Assembly (NCBI RefSeq): GCF_018390515.1
Contig: NZ_JAHBBK010000001.1
Location: 868,001-932,000, forward strand
DNA: 64,000 bases
Direction of reading: 5' to 3'
Origin: Mucilaginibacter sp. Bleaf8
GTDB taxonomy: Bacteria > Bacteroidota > Bacteroidia > Sphingobacteriales > Sphingobacteriaceae
Shown piece after piece: positions 9,193 to 18,124 of the stretch (positions are counted from its first letter, which is position 1; every line of letters starts with the position of its first letter). The position numbers and the translations under genes were made by a program. The notes beneath the pieces are model-generated. The model was given only the letters and a program-made list of their open reading frames with translations. It did no database searches and was not told where the DNA came from.

Positions 9193-9443
9193 TGAAATTC
9201 CAGGCCGAAATAGACGTAATGCCTAAAAAAGAAATTCTTGATCCGCAAGGAAAAGCAGTAACCGGCAGCATGAAAAACTTAGGCCTTCCCGAAATTCAAA
9301 ACGTGCGCATAGGCAAACACATATCTTTTGAAGTTGAAGCCGAAAATGAAGAGGCTGCCCGTGCCAAAACAGAACAAGCCTGCAAAAGCCTGCTGGCTAA
9401 TCTGATTATGGAAGATTATACAATAACTGTACAAGCAATATAA
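9189..9443 (+). CDS. purS: Phosphoribosylformylglycinamidine synthase subunit PurS
   Basis: Small structural subunit of the three-part FGAM synthase (PurS-PurQ-PurL) of purine synthesis, which helps channel ammonia. The 84 residues match the family in length and in the pattern KKEILDPQGKAVTGSMKNLG, then VRIGKHISFEVEAENEEAAR. The start is either the ATG at 9189 (overlapping the pssA stop) or the next codon, also ATG, at 9192. purQ and purL are not in the window. Pairing with pssA is not a functional link I can explain. Confidence 0.92.
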   Translation: MMKFQAEIDVMPKKEILDPQGKAVTGSMKNLGLPEIQNVRIGKHISFEVEAENEEAARAKTEQACKSLLANLIMEDYTITVQAI

Positions 9444-9466
9444 AAAAGGGGCTTACGCCCCTTTTT
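9443..9466. terminator. Bidirectional terminator, purS/hpt
   Basis: A 10-bp perfect stem (five A plus GGGGC at 9443-9452, GCCCC plus five T at 9457-9466) closes a TTAC loop. It overlaps the last codons of the minus-strand Hpt gene and the purS stop, so one hairpin ends both transcripts. Confidence 0.9.
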
Positions 9467-9818
9467 CTGCTTTTATCTCAACCAGCCTGTTTAGGTTGGC
9501 ATCTATAATTTCACGTACACTGTTAAACTTGCCGGTAATTGCCTGTACATCAGGCGCGCCGGTTTTAGCCATGTGCTCAATATCCTGCATCAGGCCCTGG
9601 CAGGTAAGCATACCAAAAAATCCTAAATTTGGTTTTAGCTTATGAGCTGCGGCTGCAGCTACGGGCCAGTTTTGCCCGGCAATGCCGTTATCAATATCCC
9701 CCATCAGCTGCGGGGTTTGCTGCATAAACATATCAATTGATTCGATGATAAAATCATCGCTGCCATCAGCAATTTCTTCTAAAAAACTAAGATCCAGATC
9801 GGGTGTAACGTTCGACAT
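9453..9818 (-). CDS. Histidine-containing phosphotransfer (Hpt) protein
   Basis: Stand-alone four-helix Hpt domain of 121 residues that carries phosphate between receiver domains. The phospho-accepting histidine is probably H59 in AAAHKLKPNLGFFGM, the HKLKP pattern typical of Hpt proteins. No kinase or receiver gene is adjacent. Its natural partners could be a hybrid histidine kinase such as the one at 57080-59281 and a lone receiver such as the one at 60412-60795, but this is inference. The upstream neighbour folK is on the same strand 22 bp away, so they probably share a transcript. Confidence 0.88.
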   Translation of the reverse strand: MSNVTPDLDLSFLEEIADGSDDFIIESIDMFMQQTPQLMGDIDNGIAGQNWPVAAAAAHKLKPNLGFFGMLTCQGLMQDIEHMAKTGAPDVQAITGKFNSVREIIDANLNRLVEIKAEKGA

Positions 9819-9840
9819 AACGATGAAATATTTATCAAAA

Positions 9841-10320
9841 TTATAATTTTTTCACTTCTAAATTATCGCTCAGTTTGTTTTTAAGCACTAAAATAGCTTC
9901 ATCCAAAAGCGGATGCTGTAAATGCGGTGCAATTTCGGCCAGGGGCTCTAAAGTAAACCGGCGCTTATGCAATTCAGGGTGCGGGATAATAAGCCCGGGC
10001 TCGTTAATGATATCATTATCATAAAATAATATATCTATATCCATCGTTCGCGATCCCCACTTCTCTTCCCTTACCCGGCCCAGCAGCAATTCAATTTGCA
10101 GCAGTTCGTTAAGCAACGCACGAGGCTGGTAATTGGTTTGCACCAGCAGCACCTGATTTAAATAAGCAGGCGCATCGATTTTTCCCCAGCTTGCGGTTTC
10201 ATAAACGGCCGACTGCCTGATGACCTGCCCTACCTGCGCTTGTATATGTGTAATGGCTTGCTGTAAAAACAATTGCCGGTTGCCCAGGTTACTGCCTAAG
10301 AGCAAATAAACATCTATCAT
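9841..10320 (-). CDS. folK: 6-Hydroxymethyl-7,8-dihydropterin pyrophosphokinase
   Basis: Transfers pyrophosphate from ATP to hydroxymethyl-dihydropterin in folate synthesis. The 159 residues match E. coli FolK (159). Motifs: YLLLGSNLGNRQLFL at the N-terminus, and WGSRTMDIDILFYDN near 80-95 with the two metal-binding aspartates, followed by IPHPELHKRRFTLEPLAEI. It diverges from sppA; the 87-bp gap should hold both promoters. Confidence 0.95.
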   Translation of the reverse strand: MIDVYLLLGSNLGNRQLFLQQAITHIQAQVGQVIRQSAVYETASWGKIDAPAYLNQVLLVQTNYQPRALLNELLQIELLLGRVREEKWGSRTMDIDILFYDNDIINEPGLIIPHPELHKRRFTLEPLAEIAPHLQHPLLDEAILVLKNKLSDNLEVKKL

Positions 10321-10407
10321 GTTGTAACAAATATTATAGATGAAGCTCTAATTTATATAAGACTTCAAATCGTTAAGTTTGCATAGATATAATATTTAAA
10401 ATAGTTA

Positions 10408-12201
10408 ATGAAACAATTTTTCAAGTTTGTACTCGCCTCGGTTGTTGGGTTCTTTATAGCGGGGTTTGTGGTATTCCTGCTTTTTGCCATGCTTATTGGC
10501 GGCATTATCGCATCGGCCAGCAAAGATAAGCCTGAAGAGGTAGCTGAGAATTCCATCCTCAATGTTTCTTTCAAATCTGAGATTAACGAACGTTCGCCCA
10601 ATAACCCCCTGTCGGGATTAAGCTTTCTGGGTTTTGATAAAGATAAAAGCGTTGGACTAAATGATATCCTTGCCGGTATTAAAAGAGCCAAAACGGACGA
10701 TCATATCAAAGGTATATTTTTGAACGATAGCTATATGCTGTCTGGCCAGGCCACTACCGAAGAGATACGTAATGCGCTTATCGACTTCAAAAAATCAAAA
10801 AAATTCATCATTGCGTATTCGGAAATTTATAGCCAGGGCTTTTACTACCTGGCATCCGTAGCTGATAAGGTATATATCAATCCAAAAGGTATATTCGAAT
10901 TCCGGGGATATAGCTCACAAATCACTTTCTTTAAAGGTGCATTAGATAAACTGGGTATCGAAGCACAGGTAATTAAAGTAGGCACCTATAAAAGCGCGGT
11001 TGAGCCTTTTATTCTGGATAAAATGAGTGATGCCAACCGTATGCAGGTTAATGCTTATCTGGGTTCGCTTTACAACCATTTTTTAACCAGCATCAGCACC
11101 AGCCGCAAAATCCCGGCCGACAGTCTGGCCAGCATGGTTAACCAATTAAAAATCCAGTTTCCGGAAGATGCAGTTAAATATAAACTGGTTGACGGCCTTA
11201 AGTATAAAGACCAGGTATTGGACGAGCTGAAGAAAATGACCGGCACCGGCCTGAAGAAGAACCTGAAGAGCGTTGACTTGAGCGACTATGCCCAAAATGC
11301 AGCGCAGGGCGACGATGAGGATGGCGATAAGAAAGATGTTAAAAACCAAATTGCCATTGTGTATGCCTCAGGCGAAATTAACGGTGGTGAAGGCGACGAT
11401 AACAGCATCGGATCAGACCGGATATCGGCTGCCATTCGCAAAGCACGGTTGAATGATAATGTTAAAGCGATAGTACTGCGTGTTAACTCACCGGGCGGTA
11501 GTTCATTAGCATCAGACGTTATATGGCGCGAGGTAAGCGAAACCAAAAAGGTTAAACCGGTAATTGTTTCCATGGGTGATTATGCAGCATCGGGCGGCTA
11601 CTATATTTCTTGCGCGGCCGATTCCATTATTGCACAACCCAATACCATTACCGGCTCAATCGGAATATTTGCTATTCTGCCTAATATGCAAAACTTTTTG
11701 CATGGCAAGCTGGGCTTAAGCTTTGATGGTGTAAAAACCGGCAAGTATGCCGATTTGGGAGACGTGAGTCGCCCGCTTACAACAGAGGAGCGTGCAATTT
11801 TACAAAATGAAGTTAACCACGGTTACGACGATTTTACCAAGGCAGTAGCCAGTGGCCGCCACAAAACACAGGCTTATATAAACAATATTGGCCAGGGCCG
11901 CGTATGGACCGGCGAGCAAGCCTTGAAAATTGGCCTGGTTGACCGCTTAGGCAGCATAAACGACGCCATTAACAGCGCAGCCCGCAAAGCCAAACTGGGT
12001 AAAGATTATAAACTGGTAGCCTACCCCGAACAGAAAGGCATACTTAGCCAGCTAAATACTGGTATGGTGGCCCAGGCAAAAGCTAAAATGGTAAAATCAG
12101 AACTGGGTGAAAATTACGAGTACTATCAACAGCTAAAAAGTATACAAAAGATGATGCGTGTGCCGCAAGCCCGTTTACCATTTGTACTCGACATTAAGTA
12201 A
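10408..12201 (+). CDS. sppA: Signal peptide peptidase SppA, 67K type
   Basis: Membrane-bound serine protease of family S49 that degrades cleaved signal peptides. At 597 residues it is the long tandem-domain form. One N-terminal membrane segment spans residues about 9-35. The lysine general base is expected in VGTYKSAVEPF in the first domain, and the nucleophile serine in GDYAASGGYYIS in the second, as in E. coli SppA, where the active site is shared between domains. A low-complexity acidic/lysine linker (GDDEDGDKKD) lies near 305. A hairpin terminator follows immediately. Confidence 0.94.
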   Translation: MKQFFKFVLASVVGFFIAGFVVFLLFAMLIGGIIASASKDKPEEVAENSILNVSFKSEINERSPNNPLSGLSFLGFDKDKSVGLNDILAGIKRAKTDDHIKGIFLNDSYMLSGQATTEEIRNALIDFKKSKKFIIAYSEIYSQGFYYLASVADKVYINPKGIFEFRGYSSQITFFKGALDKLGIEAQVIKVGTYKSAVEPFILDKMSDANRMQVNAYLGSLYNHFLTSISTSRKIPADSLASMVNQLKIQFPEDAVKYKLVDGLKYKDQVLDELKKMTGTGLKKNLKSVDLSDYAQNAAQGDDEDGDKKDVKNQIAIVYASGEINGGEGDDNSIGSDRISAAIRKARLNDNVKAIVLRVNSPGGSSLASDVIWREVSETKKVKPVIVSMGDYAASGGYYISCAADSIIAQPNTITGSIGIFAILPNMQNFLHGKLGLSFDGVKTGKYADLGDVSRPLTTEERAILQNEVNHGYDDFTKAVASGRHKTQAYINNIGQGRVWTGEQALKIGLVDRLGSINDAINSAARKAKLGKDYKLVAYPEQKGILSQLNTGMVAQAKAKMVKSELGENYEYYQQLKSIQKMMRVPQARLPFVLDIK

Positions 12202-12227
12202 GCTCAACCCATACAAACTAAATATCC

Positions 12228-12257
12228 ACAAAAGCCGTTCATTGAAACGGCTTTTGT
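12228..12257 (+). terminator. Terminator of sppA
   Basis: A perfect 12-bp stem (12228-12239 with 12246-12257) encloses a 6-nt loop. Its 3' end merges with the -7 box of polX, so terminator and promoter overlap by one base. Confidence 0.85.
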
Positions 12258-12264
12258 ATTTTTG
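12257..12264 (+). promoter_or_regulatory. -7 box of polX
   Basis: TATTTTTG is an exact TAnnTTTG match, 13 nt before the ATG at 12278. Confidence 0.5.
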
Positions 12265-12277
12265 CAGCCTTTCAAGT

Positions 12278-13960
12278 ATGGAAAACAAACCAATTTCCCG
12301 CAAACTTAAGTTGTTAGCGCAGTTAATGGAACTGCACGAAGTAAATGCCTTTAAAGTACGTTCTGTAAGTAATTCTGTTTTTAAAATAGATAAGCTGCCC
12401 TACCCGGTTGCCGGCAAAAGCATTGAGCAACTGAACCAGATTGAAGGTATAGGAAAGAGCATATCCGGCTACATTATGGAACTGCTGCAAACCGGCACCA
12501 TCCAAGATCTGGAAGATTTGCTGCAGGCTACCCCAGCCGGTGTGGTTGAGATGCTGGGTATAAAGGGCATTGGTCCGAAAAAGATTGCCACCATCTGGCA
12601 TCAGCTGGGTATTGACAATATAGGCGAACTCTACTATGCCTGCAATGAAAACCGATTGGCCGAGGCCAAAGGCTTTGGTTTAAAAACGCAGGAAGAAGTA
12701 AAACGCTTGCTCGAATTCCGTATGGCCAGCAGCGGCAAAATGCTTTACGCACAATCTAAACCAGAGGCTGATGAATTAATGACTGGCCTGAAAGCAACTT
12801 TTCCGGATGCGCTTATAGATTTTGCTGGTGAATACCGCCGTTGCTGCGAAATAATTGAAAAACTGGTTATGGTAATTGGCACACGTGACGCACAATTGGC
12901 ATTGCAAACGCTGTCGACAACCACCCTCCTCACTGAAATACAAACAGACAATAACCTTGTTACTGGTAAAACGGCCAATGGGTTGTCTGTTCATCTTGTA
13001 GTGATAGATAAACATTTTTATTACAGCACATTATTTGAGCAAACCGGTAGCGAGGAACATATTAAAGCGGTGCTATCTTACATGGATGCATCACCCGACC
13101 AGCCAGCGAGCGAGGAAATCATTTACAAAGCAGCCGGTATGTGCTGGATACAACCCGAACTGCGCGAAGGCGATAGCTATATACAAAAAGCCATTGACAA
13201 TAAGCTGCCCGACCTGATTGATTTACATGATTTGAAAGGATCGCTGCACAACCACAGTACTTGGAGCGATGGCATCAATACCCTGGAAGAAATGGCCCTG
13301 TATTGCCGCGACGAAATGATGCTGAAATACCTCGGCATTTGTGACCATAGCAAAAGTGCATTTTACGCTAAAGGCTTAAGTATTGAGCGCGTGATGCAAC
13401 AACATGAAGAAATTGATCGTCTGAATCAGAAACTGGAAGGCTTCCATATATTTAAAGGCATCGAATCAGATATCCTTAGTGATGGCTCGCTGGACTATCC
13501 TGACGAAATACTGCAAAGTTTTGATTTCGTCGTAGCATCTGTGCACTCCAACCTGAAGATGGATGAAGACAAAGCGACCGCACGTTTAGTTAAAGCCATT
13601 GAAAATCCATACACCACTATATTAGGCCACCCTACAGGTCGCTTGTTACTAAGCCGAAAGGGGTATACTTTTGACTATAAAAAAGTGATTGATGCCTGTG
13701 CCGCCAACAGTGTGGTAATCGAAATCAATGCCAATCCGCTAAGGTTGGATTTGGACTGGCGCTGGTGCCAGTACGCGCTGGATAAAGGTGTATGGCTATC
13801 CATTAACCCAGACGCACACCGCGTAGAAGGTTTTCATGATATGGAATACGGTATCTTATCGGCACGCAAAGGAGGTTTAACCAAAGAAATGTGTTTAAAC
13901 GCCCTGCCGCTGGAGGGTATCAAAGAAAAGTTTCAACAAAAAAAGCAAATCAGGGCATAG
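12278..13960 (+). CDS. polX: PolX-like PHP nuclease with degenerate polymerase site
   Basis: Family X DNA polymerase/3'-5' exonuclease architecture. It has 560 residues, near the usual 570. Order: helix-hairpin-helix and 8-kDa region (1-150, e.g. IEGIGKSISGYIMELL, IKGIGPKKI), polymerase palm (about 155-310) and PHP domain (about 320-560). The PHP metal site looks intact (SLHNHSTWSDG with H324/H326; ILGHPTGRLL; INPDAHR). The palm motif does not: where PolX enzymes have GSxRR followed by DxD, this protein reads AGEYRRCCEIIEKLVMVI, so Ser is E185 and the two aspartates align with K195 and V197. I infer a nuclease without polymerase activity. The start is the ATG at 12278; an upstream ATG at 12158 lies inside sppA and reads through its terminator. 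Confidence 0.9.
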   Translation: MENKPISRKLKLLAQLMELHEVNAFKVRSVSNSVFKIDKLPYPVAGKSIEQLNQIEGIGKSISGYIMELLQTGTIQDLEDLLQATPAGVVEMLGIKGIGPKKIATIWHQLGIDNIGELYYACNENRLAEAKGFGLKTQEEVKRLLEFRMASSGKMLYAQSKPEADELMTGLKATFPDALIDFAGEYRRCCEIIEKLVMVIGTRDAQLALQTLSTTTLLTEIQTDNNLVTGKTANGLSVHLVVIDKHFYYSTLFEQTGSEEHIKAVLSYMDASPDQPASEEIIYKAAGMCWIQPELREGDSYIQKAIDNKLPDLIDLHDLKGSLHNHSTWSDGINTLEEMALYCRDEMMLKYLGICDHSKSAFYAKGLSIERVMQQHEEIDRLNQKLEGFHIFKGIESDILSDGSLDYPDEILQSFDFVVASVHSNLKMDEDKATARLVKAIENPYTTILGHPTGRLLLSRKGYTFDYKKVIDACAANSVVIEINANPLRLDLDWRWCQYALDKGVWLSINPDAHRVEGFHDMEYGILSARKGGLTKEMCLNALPLEGIKEKFQQKKQIRA

Positions 13961-14001
13961 TATGTTAATAGCATCGTATTCAACCAAACTTGATATTATA
14001 A

Positions 14002-14985
14002 ATGTTAATAGATAAAGTACATGCCATACGCCAGTCGGGCGAGCAGCCTGATATTCTGGTAATAGGTGACCTCATGATTGACCATTATGTGTGGGGCGAT
14101 GCTACCCGCCTTTCGCCCGAGGCACCAGTACCGGTGGTTAATGTAAAAAGCGAAACCACTACTTTAGGCGGTGCTGCCAACGTAGCACAAAACCTCATTA
14201 CACTGGGAGCCAAGGTAACCCTGGCCGGCGTGGTTGGTGACGATATTTCGGGCGGACAGTTAACAGCCATTTTGGAAAAAGAGGGCATTAACACTTGTGC
14301 CATTGTAAAAGACGGCAACCGCCCAACTACTGTAAAAACACGCATACTGGCAGGCAGCCACCAACTTGTACGCGTTGACAGGGAAGTGACGGAGCCGGTA
14401 AGCGAAAACATGGAATATGAGCTACTCGAGAAACTAACTTCATGCATCGCCCGCGCTGATATGGTTCTATTTTCTGACTATAATAAAGGTTTGTTCTCCC
14501 CCTCATTAAGTCAGAAACTGATAAAGGCGGCTACTGAGCAGCAAAAAAAAGTAATTGTTGACCCAAAAGGCTTAAACTACGCCAAGTATAAAGGTGCGCA
14601 TATCATCAAACCCAATCGCAAAGAACTTACCGAAGCGGCTAAGATCGAGAAGATCCGCACAACCGAGGATCTGCAGGAAGCTGCTAAAGTCATCTTTAAC
14701 CAAACAGATACCGATTATTTAGTGGTAACACTTTCCGAAGAAGGGATGGCCATTATGAGCGAGCTAACTTACAAGATGCTGCCCGTAAAAGCTACAGAAG
14801 TTTTTGATGTAACCGGTGCCGGAGATACGGTACTGGCTACCTTAGCTTACTTTATGTCGTTGGGCATGAGTTTGGAGGAGGCCGGCGAACTGGCTAACCA
14901 TGCTGCCGCCATTGTAATACGTCGGGTTGGCAGTGCTACTACTAACCTGGATGAAATAATGGATGATATGGTTCGCAACCAATAA
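14002..14985 (+). CDS. rfaE1: D-glycero-beta-D-manno-heptose-7-phosphate kinase
   Basis: PfkB/ribokinase-fold kinase that makes heptose 1,7-bisphosphate on the way to ADP-heptose for LPS inner core. Length is 327 residues, matching the N-terminal domain of E. coli HldE. It shows DILVIGDLMIDHYVWGDA at the N-terminus, LGGAANVAQNL, and the PfkB signature DVTGAGDTVLATLAYFMSLG near 270-290 with the catalytic Asp. It begins 41 bp after polX and is followed by the adenylyltransferase as a separate gene, so HldE is split here. Confidence 0.94.
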   Translation: MLIDKVHAIRQSGEQPDILVIGDLMIDHYVWGDATRLSPEAPVPVVNVKSETTTLGGAANVAQNLITLGAKVTLAGVVGDDISGGQLTAILEKEGINTCAIVKDGNRPTTVKTRILAGSHQLVRVDREVTEPVSENMEYELLEKLTSCIARADMVLFSDYNKGLFSPSLSQKLIKAATEQQKKVIVDPKGLNYAKYKGAHIIKPNRKELTEAAKIEKIRTTEDLQEAAKVIFNQTDTDYLVVTLSEEGMAIMSELTYKMLPVKATEVFDVTGAGDTVLATLAYFMSLGMSLEEAGELANHAAAIVIRRVGSATTNLDEIMDDMVRNQ

Positions 14986-15002
14986 TCTTTAATTTTGTGA
15001 AC

Positions 15003-15028
15003 GAGCAATACGCTTAAGGCTATTGCTC
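15003..15028. repeat. Small inverted repeat
   Basis: GAGCAATA (15003-15010) pairs with TATTGCTC (15021-15028). It lies between rfaE1 and rfaE2 and has no T-tract. The right arm with its left flank shares the 12-mer AAGGCTATTGCT with another hairpin at 18864-18903. Confidence 0.45.
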
Positions 15029-15066
15029 ATCACTCAATATTCAAAACTATTTAACCTTTACTTCCA

Positions 15067-15561
15067 ATGAAAGCCTGTATAGAAAACGAGCTGCTTGCTA
15101 AAATAAATAACCTGACAGGCTTAAAAGAGCAGGTTGACAACTGGAAGCAGCAAGGCCAAAAAGTGGTTTTTACCAACGGCTGCTTTGATTTGCTGCATAT
15201 CGGTCATATCACCTATATGGCCAAAGCCGCCGAACTGGGTGATAAATTGATTATTGGCTTGAACTCAGACGCTTCTGTAAGACGCTTAAAAGGTCCCGAC
15301 CGGCCGGTTAATAACCAAAACAGCCGGGCTATGCTGCTGGCCACTCTGTTTTTTGTAGATGCCGTTGTGGTGTTTGAGGAAGATACGCCACTCAATCTGA
15401 TCAGTACCCTCTTGCCTGATATCTTAATTAAAGGCGGTGATTACCAGATTGAAAACATTGTTGGCGCCACCGAAGTAATGGCCAATGGCGGCGAAGTGAA
15501 AACCATAGATTTTGTTGAGGGCTACTCATCATCGGCAATCATAAAAAAGATAAAAGGTTAA
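15067..15561 (+). CDS. rfaE2: Heptose 1-phosphate adenylyltransferase
   Basis: Nucleotidyltransferase that joins AMP to heptose 1-phosphate, forming ADP-heptose. The 164 residues correspond to the C-terminal domain of HldE. The cytidylyltransferase-like signature is clear: [18 protein letters not shown] (HxGH at about 45-48), then [13 protein letters not shown] and the end motif [14 protein letters not shown]. It lies 81 bp after rfaE1 in the same direction and 29 bp before the DUF4254 gene. Confidence 0.94.
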   Translation: MKACIENELLAKINNLTGLKEQVDNWKQQGQKVVFTNGCFDLLHIGHITYMAKAAELGDKLIIGLNSDASVRRLKGPDRPVNNQNSRAMLLATLFFVDAVVVFEEDTPLNLISTLLPDILIKGGDYQIENIVGATEVMANGGEVKTIDFVEGYSSSAIIKKIKG

Positions 15562-15590
15562 TCCGTATATTTGCCCTTTTATAGGGCCAT

Positions 15591-16196
15591 ATGGTTAGCG
15601 AAGAATTTAATCAGCTTTTTGATCAGGTAGTAACCGATTACCACAAACTAAATAAGATTGACAGTACACCTGTTGTACCTTATTCGGCCGGTACGCTATC
15701 GTATTTACTATACCAAAAATGCTGGATTGATACCGCGCAGTGGCACATGGAAGACGAAGTGCGCAATCCGGATATTGACCCGGTGGCTGCATTGAGCTGG
15801 AAACGCATGATCGACCAATCCAACCAGGATCGTACGGATATTGTGGAACAGATTGATGATCATTTTTATCAGCGTTACCAGCACATTGAACCCAAACCTT
15901 CAGCACGGTTCAATACCGAAAGCCCTGCGTGGGCTATAGATCGCCTTTCTATTCTGGCACTCAAAATTTATCATATGCGCGAGGAAACTTTGCGCACGGA
16001 TACTGATGCACAGCAATTACTCAAGTGCCAGAACAAACTGGCCGTATTACTGCAACAGCGCCGGGATTTGACCTTAGCTATCGACCAATTACTGCAAGAT
16101 ATTGAGAACGGCGACCGTTACATGCGGGTATACCGCCAGATGAAAATGTACAACGACCCCTTGCTAAACCCTATTTTATATGGTAATAAGCAGTAA
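15591..16196 (+). CDS. DUF4254 domain protein in LPS-core operon
   Basis: Helical 201-residue protein of the DUF4254 family, found in Bacteroidota beside heptosyltransferase-like genes. Visible features: an N-terminal helix, the block YQKCWIDTAQWHMEDEVRNP near 40-60, and a C-terminal region rich in Gln/Leu coiled-coil residues (LLQQRRDLTLAIDQLLQDI). No catalytic motif is recognised. Its last base overlaps the first base of the GT9 gene (TAATG), suggesting coupled translation and a role alongside that enzyme. Function unknown. Confidence 0.85.
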   Translation: MVSEEFNQLFDQVVTDYHKLNKIDSTPVVPYSAGTLSYLLYQKCWIDTAQWHMEDEVRNPDIDPVAALSWKRMIDQSNQDRTDIVEQIDDHFYQRYQHIEPKPSARFNTESPAWAIDRLSILALKIYHMREETLRTDTDAQQLLKCQNKLAVLLQQRRDLTLAIDQLLQDIENGDRYMRVYRQMKMYNDPLLNPILYGNKQ

Positions 16197-17227
16197 TGAG
16201 CGCTGGTAAGCACATATTGGTATTACGCTTTTCGGCCATGGGCGATGTGGCCATGACGGTGCCCGTAATAAAAGAACTCTTGCAGCAGCATCCCGATTTG
16301 CATATCACCTACGTATCGCGCCCCGGCTTTGCCGCCTTTTTTGACGGCATTGATCGTCTGCACTTTTTCCCGGCCGATTTTAAAACCGAATATACTGGCT
16401 GGACAGGCAGCATTAAACTATTTAACCGCCTCAAAAGCCACGTGCGTATTGATGCCGTTGCCAACCTGCACAACAACTTAAGAAGCAATATTTTACAAAG
16501 CTTATATCTGCTTTCGGGTATTCACGGCCAGCGTGTAGATAAAGGCCGGGATGAAAAAAAGAAGCTGGTCCGGTTTCCCAACAAAGCACTTAAACCATTA
16601 AGAAGTACGATTGAGCGTTATGCTGACGTTTTTAGAAAGCTTGGATTTCCTGTTACACTTAACAACCGAATACAACCGCAGCCAGACAAGCTCCCGGATA
16701 ATTTTATAGAATTAACGGGCGAAAAATCGGGCAAGTGGATCGGCATTGCGCCTTTTGCCCAACACAAAGGCAAGATTTATCCCTTGGGGCGCATGGAAGA
16801 AGTTGTAAAACTCTTGAACCATGAATCCATTCGCATTTTTGTTTTTGGCGGCTCCCCCAATGAACAGGCGGTTGCTGAAGATTGGGAACAGAAGTACCAA
16901 AACGTCACCTCAGTGATCAACAAAATAAACATGCAGCAGGAACTGGCGCTTATTAGCCAGTTGGATGTAATGCTTAGTATGGATTCATCCGGCATGCACC
17001 TGGCTTCCCTGAAAGGTATACCTGTAGTATCGGTATGGGGGGCAACGCATCATTATGCAGGCTTTTTGGGTTATGGCCAGTCAGAAAATAATATTATTGC
17101 AGATGATATAGCCTGCAGGCCGTGTTCGGTTTACGGTAACAAGCCCTGCTTCCGAAAAGATTATGCCTGTTTGTACAATATTGAGCCACAAAGTATTTTG
17201 GATAAGCTACTGCCTTTTATCCTCTAA
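16196..17227 (+). CDS. Family 9 glycosyltransferase (heptosyltransferase-like)
   Basis: GT9 enzyme expected to add an ADP-heptose-derived sugar to LPS core on the cytoplasmic face. The 343 residues show the GT-B fold pattern: ILVLRFSAMGDVAMTVPVIKEL at the N-terminus is typical of the family (shown here as two shorter blocks, ILVLRFSAMGD and VAMTVPVIKEL), IGIAPFAQHKGKIYPL near 182, and the nucleotide-binding end DSSGMHLASLKGIPVVSVWG near 263-282. Cysteines cluster near the C-terminus (CRPCSVYGNKPCFRKDYACL), as in many Bacteroidota GT9 proteins. It closes the operon with rfaE1, rfaE2 and DUF4254. Confidence 0.92.
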   Translation: MSAGKHILVLRFSAMGDVAMTVPVIKELLQQHPDLHITYVSRPGFAAFFDGIDRLHFFPADFKTEYTGWTGSIKLFNRLKSHVRIDAVANLHNNLRSNILQSLYLLSGIHGQRVDKGRDEKKKLVRFPNKALKPLRSTIERYADVFRKLGFPVTLNNRIQPQPDKLPDNFIELTGEKSGKWIGIAPFAQHKGKIYPLGRMEEVVKLLNHESIRIFVFGGSPNEQAVAEDWEQKYQNVTSVINKINMQQELALISQLDVMLSMDSSGMHLASLKGIPVVSVWGATHHYAGFLGYGQSENNIIADDIACRPCSVYGNKPCFRKDYACLYNIEPQSILDKLLPFIL

Positions 17228-17332
17228 ATTGACATCAATAGTTGATTTTATATTTTTTATACAGAACTTTTATTGTAGTTTGTTTCACTATTATACATCA
17301 CAACGTATATAACCTAAACCTCAATTACAATT

Positions 17333-17995
17333 ATGAAAAGACTGTTCGTAACTGCCTTGATGGCTGCTGCCACCTTTGCCTCATTTGCTCAAAGTAAAAC
17401 CGTATTCGGTGTTAAAGCCGGTGTAAACTTCGCAAAATTCAATACTGAGTCAACTTCGCCCATATTTATATCTGACGAAAATATAACATCATTTTTACTC
17501 GGCATCTATGCCGATCAACAGCTGGGTGGAAACTTTACCATACAACCTGGTTTGTTTTTTACCGGGAAAGGTGGCGGAAGCGTATACCCCAATGGATATA
17601 TAAGGCAAAGACAGGACACCAAAACGAAATTACACTACTTGCAAATCCCTGTAAATATAGTATACAATATACCTTCAAAAGGTGGTATTTTCTTTTTCGG
17701 TGTAGGCCCCTATGCGGCTTATAATTTATCTGGTAATGTGAAAGAAAACATTGATTATTCACTTGCACTTGTTTCAAATGTTGTTGACATAATACCGCCT
17801 GATAATGACCTAAGGCGCGGTACCAAAAAATTTGATTTCGGTGCAACTGGCTTGGCAGGGTTTAAATTAAAAAGCGGTTTCTCAATAAACGTGAATTATG
17901 ATTTGGGGCTGAGTAATATAACTCCGGATTATACTCCAAAGATCAGTATGAAGAACCGGGTGTGGGGGATTTCATTTGGATACGAATTTAAATAA
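17333..17995 (+). CDS. Outer-membrane beta-barrel protein (PorT-like), copy 1
   Basis: Secreted 220-residue barrel of the OMP_b-brl_2/PorT type. The signal peptide spans residues 1 to about 19, ending in SFAQ. The mature part begins TVFGVKAGVNFAKF, has alternating aromatic strands (LQIPVNIVYNIPSKGGIFF, GPYAAYNLSGN), and ends in an aromatic strand, ISFGYEFK, typical of barrel proteins. A related gene follows at 18125, so this is one half of a tandem pair. Ligand or role unknown. Confidence 0.88.
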   Translation: MKRLFVTALMAAATFASFAQSKTVFGVKAGVNFAKFNTESTSPIFISDENITSFLLGIYADQQLGGNFTIQPGLFFTGKGGGSVYPNGYIRQRQDTKTKLHYLQIPVNIVYNIPSKGGIFFFGVGPYAAYNLSGNVKENIDYSLALVSNVVDIIPPDNDLRRGTKKFDFGATGLAGFKLKSGFSINVNYDLGLSNITPDYTPKISMKNRVWGISFGYEFK

Positions 17996-18092
17996 GCAAT
18001 TTTAAACTTGTTGTTATTTATACTACAATCGCCTGTATGTACTGCACCAAAATTTGCAGTTAATTTGGTTACTTTAATAAGCTCTTTTTTTG

Positions 18093-18100
18093 TACCTTCG
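18093..18100 (+). promoter_or_regulatory. -7 box of second barrel gene
   Basis: TACCTTCG differs from TAnnTTTG at one position. TTTGG at 18064-18068 may be the -33 element, although the 24-nt gap is long. The ATG is 24 nt downstream. Confidence 0.4.
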
Positions 18101-18124
18101 CGGCCACAAACTTTATTACAATTT

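Noticed and set aside
12158..12277. 40-codon N-terminal extension of PolX
   Set aside because: It overlaps the end of sppA and reads through the terminator hairpin and the polX promoter; the family start is at 12278.
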